A stretch of 7,788 bases of DNA from positions 1 to 7,788 of the forward strand of contig JANWLJ010000206.1 of NCBI GenBank assembly GCA_025450955.1. The letters run 5' to 3'. The position numbers were made by a program, and so were the translations under genes. The notes under the pieces were generated by a model. It did not search any database and was not told the DNA's origin. It saw only the letters and a program-made list of their open reading frames with translations. Shown here piece after piece: positions 4,558 through 7,788 of the stretch. The first letter of the stretch is position 1. Every line of letters starts with the position of its first letter. Source of the DNA: Polyangium sp. (in: bacteria). Its GTDB lineage: Bacteria > Myxococcota_A > Polyangia > Palsa-1104.

Positions 4558-6291
4558 GTGGCCTGGCTGGTCGCGATGGACGGTGAGCTCATCGGGCGGC
4601 GCTTCCCGCTCGACGCGCCCTGCCTGGTCGGGCGCGGCCCGTACAACCACGTGGTCCTCGACGACACCCGCATCTCGCGCCAGCACGCGAAGATCTCGCC
4701 CGAGGCGGGCGGCCACGTGATCTACGATCTCAACAGCGCCAACGGGACCTGGGTGAACGAGGTTCAGGTCAAGCGGCAGAAGCTCAAGCCCGACGATCAG
4801 GTGCGCTTCGGGCCATTCAGCTTCAAGTTCGAAGGCGACGCGCGCACCGGGCCGCACGTGCCGCACCCGGGCGGCAAGTTCGTCGAGGTCTTGACCTCGG
4901 TGGGCGCCGAGCCGCCCGGCGACATCATCGATTCGCTCGACGCCAAGATCGCCACCAACCCGGGGCTGCCGTTCGGGCTCGCCGAGATGGAGGACGCCGA
5001 CCGCAAGCTGCGCACGCTCTACGCGTTCATGCAGTCGGTGTCGACCACCCTCGACACCAACGAGCTCATCGATCGCATCCTCGCCAACCTGCTCGACGTC
5101 TTTCCGGTGGCGGAGACCGCGGGGGTCTATCTGCAAGATCCCGGAACCGGGACCATGGAGCCGCGCAAGCTGCGCCGTCGGCGCGAGCCGTCCCCGCCCC
5201 GGCACATCACCTTCTCCGGAGTGTTCCACGAGGAGGTGGTGGGCAAGGGGCGCGCGATCCTCTCGGCGCCGCTCGGCGGCAAGCCGCAGCGGGTGGGCGC
5301 GTCGGGCGGCGTCGCGATGCACGCGCCGATTCTCTACGACGGCGAGGTGCACGGCGTCTTGCACGTGCGCGGCGGCGACGACGGGCCGGGGCCGTTCAAC
5401 CAGCACGATCTCGATCTGCTCACCGGGCTGGCGGCGCAGGCCGGGATGGCGCTGCAGAACGCGCGGCTGCACCAGGAGTCGCTGCTGCAGCAGCGGCTGC
5501 AGCAGGATCTCTTGCTCGCCGAGCAGATCCAGAAGAGCTTTCTGCCGCGCCAGCTTCCGCAGGTCGCCGGGATCGAGTTTCACACCGAGTATCGGCCCGC
5601 CTATTCGGTGGGCGGCGACTTCTACGACGTGTTCTGGCTCAACTACGATCGGCTCGGGGTGTTCATCGGCGACGTCTCGGGCAAGGGCGTGTCGGCGGCG
5701 CTCTTGATGGCGCGCATCTCCTCGGACCTTCGGCTGGCGGCGATGGCGGAGACCGATCCGGCGCGCTCGCTCGGCCATGTCAACCGCATCGTGCTCGAGC
5801 GGCGCCAGCCCGACATCTTCGTCACCGGGATCTACTTCACGCTCGAGGTCAAGACGCACAAGATCCTGCTCGCCAACGCCGGCCACCTGCCGCCCTTTAT
5901 CCGCCGCGCGAAAGAGGGCGTGCTCACCCGGCTCGACGGCGGCGCGGGCACCGCGATCGGGATCTTCGACGACGCCGAGTACGAGTCGACCGCGTTTACG
6001 CTCGCGCCGGGCGACACGCTGCTTCTGTGCACCGACGGCGTGCTCGAGGCCGCCTCGCCAAGCGGCGAGCAGTTCGGCTTCGATCGGCTGGAGGCGAGCC
6101 TGAAGGCGGGCTCGTCGAAGACCCACGAGCTGGCGGCGCGCCTGCTCCGCGATGTGCGCGTTCACGTCGGCGAGGCGGCGCAGTCCGACGATCTCACCTT
6201 GATCGCGTGCGGCATCTCCGGCGGCGAGCCGACCGAAGAAGAGCTCGAAAGCTGGGACGAGACCACCCACGGCCGCCGCCGGCCCGAGTAG
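4558..6291 (+). CDS. FHA-GAF-PP2C serine phosphatase (SpoIIE/RsbU type)
   Basis: 577 residues from GTG 4558. This start is kept because the first strand of the FHA domain begins at residue 3; the next ATG (4576) would cut it. The FHA domain (about 3-92) has the phosphothreonine-binding residues Gly25-Arg26, Ser40-Arg41-His43 and Asn63-Gly64. A linker of about 55 residues follows, then a GAF domain (about 150-303) ending in AQAGMALQNARL. A Gln/Leu-rich signalling helix (304-328) has a 12-bp DNA repeat beneath its LQQ units. The PP2C/SpoIIE domain (about 338-552) carries VGGDFYD (351-357), GDVSGKGVSAALL (371-383), NAGHLPP, CTDGVLEA (491-498) and SDDLTL (543-548), so the metal-binding aspartates are present. 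It should be a cytoplasmic Mn/Mg-dependent phosphatase acting on the STAS protein encoded just upstream. Its activity is probably tuned by a phosphothreonine protein bound to FHA and a ligand or dimer change at GAF. The C-terminal tail is acidic, then Arg-rich. Confidence 0.94.
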   Translation: MAWLVAMDGELIGRRFPLDAPCLVGRGPYNHVVLDDTRISRQHAKISPEAGGHVIYDLNSANGTWVNEVQVKRQKLKPDDQVRFGPFSFKFEGDARTGPHVPHPGGKFVEVLTSVGAEPPGDIIDSLDAKIATNPGLPFGLAEMEDADRKLRTLYAFMQSVSTTLDTNELIDRILANLLDVFPVAETAGVYLQDPGTGTMEPRKLRRRREPSPPRHITFSGVFHEEVVGKGRAILSAPLGGKPQRVGASGGVAMHAPILYDGEVHGVLHVRGGDDGPGPFNQHDLDLLTGLAAQAGMALQNARLHQESLLQQRLQQDLLLAEQIQKSFLPRQLPQVAGIEFHTEYRPAYSVGGDFYDVFWLNYDRLGVFIGDVSGKGVSAALLMARISSDLRLAAMAETDPARSLGHVNRIVLERRQPDIFVTGIYFTLEVKTHKILLANAGHLPPFIRRAKEGVLTRLDGGAGTAIGIFDDAEYESTAFTLAPGDTLLLCTDGVLEAASPSGEQFGFDRLEASLKAGSSKTHELAARLLRDVRVHVGEAAQSDDLTLIACGISGGEPTEEELESWDETTHGRRRPE

Positions 6292-6297
6292 TCCCGC

Positions 6298-7788
6298 TCA
6301 GCTCTTCCAGCTCTGCGCGAAGCGCGAGCCCATCAGGTGGGCGATCCCGTAAATCGTCTCCTGCGGATTGACGCCGAGGCTGGTGGGAAAAATCGAGCCG
6401 TCCACCACGTGCAGATTGGCGAGGCTGTGGTGGCGCAGATCGCTCGAGCGCACCACCGAGCGCGCGGGATCGTCGCCCATCCGCGCGCCGCCCATGATGT
6501 GCGCCGAGAAGACCGCGATCGCGTTCGGCTCGAAGCGCGCGTGATCGAGCTGTCCCAGATCTTTTTCGCTGCGAAAGAGAATCGCGGGATCGTGACCGCT
6601 CGCCACCACCTCGGCGCCGGCGGCGAGATCGATGCGGATGAGCTGGCGCAGCCCCTCTTTGAGCGCGCTCCAGATCCGCTCGGGGATCTGGTAGTCGACG
6701 AGCGGCGCGCCCGAGGGGCGAACCTCGACGGTGCCGCCGACCTCGTCGGGTCCGAAGCCGTCGATGGCGAGCACGATGTGCGCCGAGAGGTGGGGCAGCC
6801 AGGTCATCGCCAGCCGGTGCTCGGCGCCGTAGCCGCTCGACGCGAGCGCGCACATCATCGGGTGAAGCGGCGCCGCCTCGAAGAACAGCCCGGCCTCGGC
6901 GCCGCGATCGGCGAGCGCGTGGCTGGCCACCGACTGCGGCGCGCCGTAAAACGGCTCGATCGGATCTTTGTGCTTGGCCGCGGTGCCGACCACCGGGTGA
7001 AGGAAGGTGCGCTTGCCGACTGCGCCTCCGCCCAGGCCCGAGCGGATGAGGATCGCCGGCGTGCCGATCGCGCCCGCCGAGAGCACGAACCGATTGGCGC
7101 GCACGGTGAGCTTCGCGCCGGTGTCGGCGTAACCATCTTGGCCAATCACGCTGCACTCGGCGGAGGTCACCCGCCCGGCTTCGGCGGTGAGCCGATCGAC
7201 CCGGCAGCGCGACACCACCAGCGCGCCCTTTGCGACCGCGTCGGGCAGGTAGGTGACCAGCATCGACTGCTTGGCGTCGACGGGGCAGCCCATCCCGCAG
7301 TAGCCGCTCTTGAAGCAGTTGCGGGTGTTGCGGCGGGTGGTGTCGACCTGCATGCCGAGCGCTTTGCAGCCGTCGTAGAGCAGGCGATTGTTGGGATTGG
7401 TTTCGCTGAGCGGAATCTGCTGGATGTTGAGCCGCTCCTCGACCGCGTCCCAGTGCGGCTCGAGATCTTTGAGCCCAAAGCCGCCCACCGCGTGGGTGGT
7501 GCGCCAGTGATCGAGCACGCGCGGCGGCGTGCGAAAGCTGGTGGTCCAGTTGATCACCGTCGAGCCGCCGACCGCGCGGCCCTGGAGGATCGAGATCGAG
7601 AGATCTTTGGTCGAGCGCAGCCCCGACTCTTGATAGAGCATCGGGAACGCTTGGTCCTCGCGCATCTCGAACTCGGCCTTGGTGTGGTGGCCGCCCTCCT
7701 CGAGGACGATCACGTGCAGGCCGGCGGACGCGAGCGCCGAGGCGATCACCGCGCCGCCCGCGCCCGAGCCGATGATGCAGACGTCGTA
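6298..7788 (-). CDS. GMC-family FAD-dependent oxidoreductase (5' end outside window)
   Basis: About 496 residues are visible and the frame is open to the right edge. The first visible residues, YDVCIIGSGAGGAV, form the FAD-binding Rossmann GxGxxG motif, followed by the VIVLEEGG strand end. Only a short N-terminus is therefore missing, and the GTG at 7749 is not the start. Further GMC marks are GRAVGGSTVINW (about 70-81), SAGAIGTPAILIRSGLG (about 237-253), and the C-terminal SAHIMGGARMG with active-site His430 and GVNPQETI with Asn474. A Cys cluster, Cys158-Cys164-Cys168 in CFKSGYCGMGCP followed by TYLPDA, resembles the long-chain alcohol oxidase branch. Oxidation of an alcohol, perhaps a fatty alcohol or sterol, is therefore more likely than choline or glucose use; this is inference. 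No secretion signal can be judged. The gene converges with the phosphatase gene with 6 nt between stops. Confidence 0.9.
   Translation of the reverse strand, partial: YDVCIIGSGAGGAVIASALASAGLHVIVLEEGGHHTKAEFEMREDQAFPMLYQESGLRSTKDLSISILQGRAVGGSTVINWTTSFRTPPRVLDHWRTTHAVGGFGLKDLEPHWDAVEERLNIQQIPLSETNPNNRLLYDGCKALGMQVDTTRRNTRNCFKSGYCGMGCPVDAKQSMLVTYLPDAVAKGALVVSRCRVDRLTAEAGRVTSAECSVIGQDGYADTGAKLTVRANRFVLSAGAIGTPAILIRSGLGGGAVGKRTFLHPVVGTAAKHKDPIEPFYGAPQSVASHALADRGAEAGLFFEAAPLHPMMCALASSGYGAEHRLAMTWLPHLSAHIVLAIDGFGPDEVGGTVEVRPSGAPLVDYQIPERIWSALKEGLRQLIRIDLAAGAEVVASGHDPAILFRSEKDLGQLDHARFEPNAIAVFSAHIMGGARMGDDPARSVVRSSDLRHHSLANLHVVDGSIFPTSLGVNPQETIYGIAHLMGSRFAQSWKS

Larger units (their letters stand above)
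2497..6291 (+). other. Probable four-gene signalling operon
   Basis: Kinase, response regulator, STAS antagonist and FHA-GAF-PP2C phosphatase lie on one strand with junctions of -1, 27 and 7 nt. No terminator-like hairpin with a T-run was seen between them. The only good promoter candidate is in the divergent region at 2405-2496. The gene order suggests that the two-component pair and the partner-switching pair are expressed together. Confidence 0.7.

Noticed and set aside
3465..4673. 402-codon open frame on the - strand opposite the response regulator and STAS genes
   Set aside because: It spans three well-supported + strand genes and has low-complexity His/Arg/Glu composition with no domain.
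5485..5505. CTGCAGCAG repeated at a 12-bp period as a possible regulatory repeat
   Set aside because: It encodes LQQ-type repeats in the helical linker of the phosphatase and is explained by coiled-coil coding.
4447..6270. 607-codon open frame on the - strand opposite the phosphatase gene
   Set aside because: Its product is rich in Arg, His, Gly and Leu with no recognisable domain. It exists because the strongly biased codons of the + strand gene leave few stops in the mirrored frame. The + strand protein has complete FHA, GAF and PP2C motifs.
6271..6284. GC hairpin (GGCCG-CCGC-CGGCC) near the phosphatase stop as a terminator
   Set aside because: It lies inside coding sequence, has only a 5-bp stem and is not followed by a T-run. 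Such palindromes are expected in GC-rich DNA.

Overview
The window is high-GC, densely packed bacterial DNA with chromosome-like gene content. It holds seven genes, two of them cut by the window edges. The mix suggests a Myxococcota or other former deltaproteobacterial-type organism: an FG-GAP repeat protein, a DUF547 protein, an OLE1-type desaturase, an FHA-GAF-PP2C phosphatase and a GMC oxidoreductase, all with strong G/C third-position use. This assignment is inference; no rRNA or marker gene is present. No tRNA, rRNA, CRISPR array, insertion sequence or phage gene was seen.

Layout from left to right. (1) Positions 3-551, +: the 3' end of a gene for an FG-GAP/VCBS-like beta-propeller protein. 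(2) Positions 552-658: a short intergenic stretch with a 12-bp sequence present three times, the first copy containing the stop codon of gene 1. (3) Positions 659-1471, +: an exported DUF547 protein. (4) Positions 1481-2404, -: a membrane fatty acid desaturase, convergent with gene 3 with 9 nt between the stops. (5) Positions 2405-2496: a divergent control region holding a direct repeat on an 11-bp period that closely resembles a Pho box, next to overlapping -10-like elements for both directions. (6) Positions 2497-6291, +: a tight four-gene signalling operon made of a histidine kinase with two membrane segments and almost no external loop, an OmpR/PhoB-type response regulator, a STAS-domain anti-sigma-factor antagonist, and a large FHA-GAF-PP2C (SpoIIE/RsbU-type) phosphatase. 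(7) Positions 6298-7788, -: a GMC-family FAD oxidoreductase, convergent with the operon and cut at its N-terminus by the right edge.

The operon joins a two-component pair to the phosphatase and antagonist halves of a partner-switching system. No cognate anti-sigma kinase (RsbW/SpoIIAB type) lies in the window. The histidine kinase looks like an intramembrane sensor, and the operon is divergent from a lipid desaturase with which it shares a likely OmpR-family binding site. The most interesting hypothesis is therefore a membrane-state or phosphate-responsive circuit that couples lipid desaturation to a partner-switching stress output. The gene families and the repeat are visible directly; the circuit is inference.
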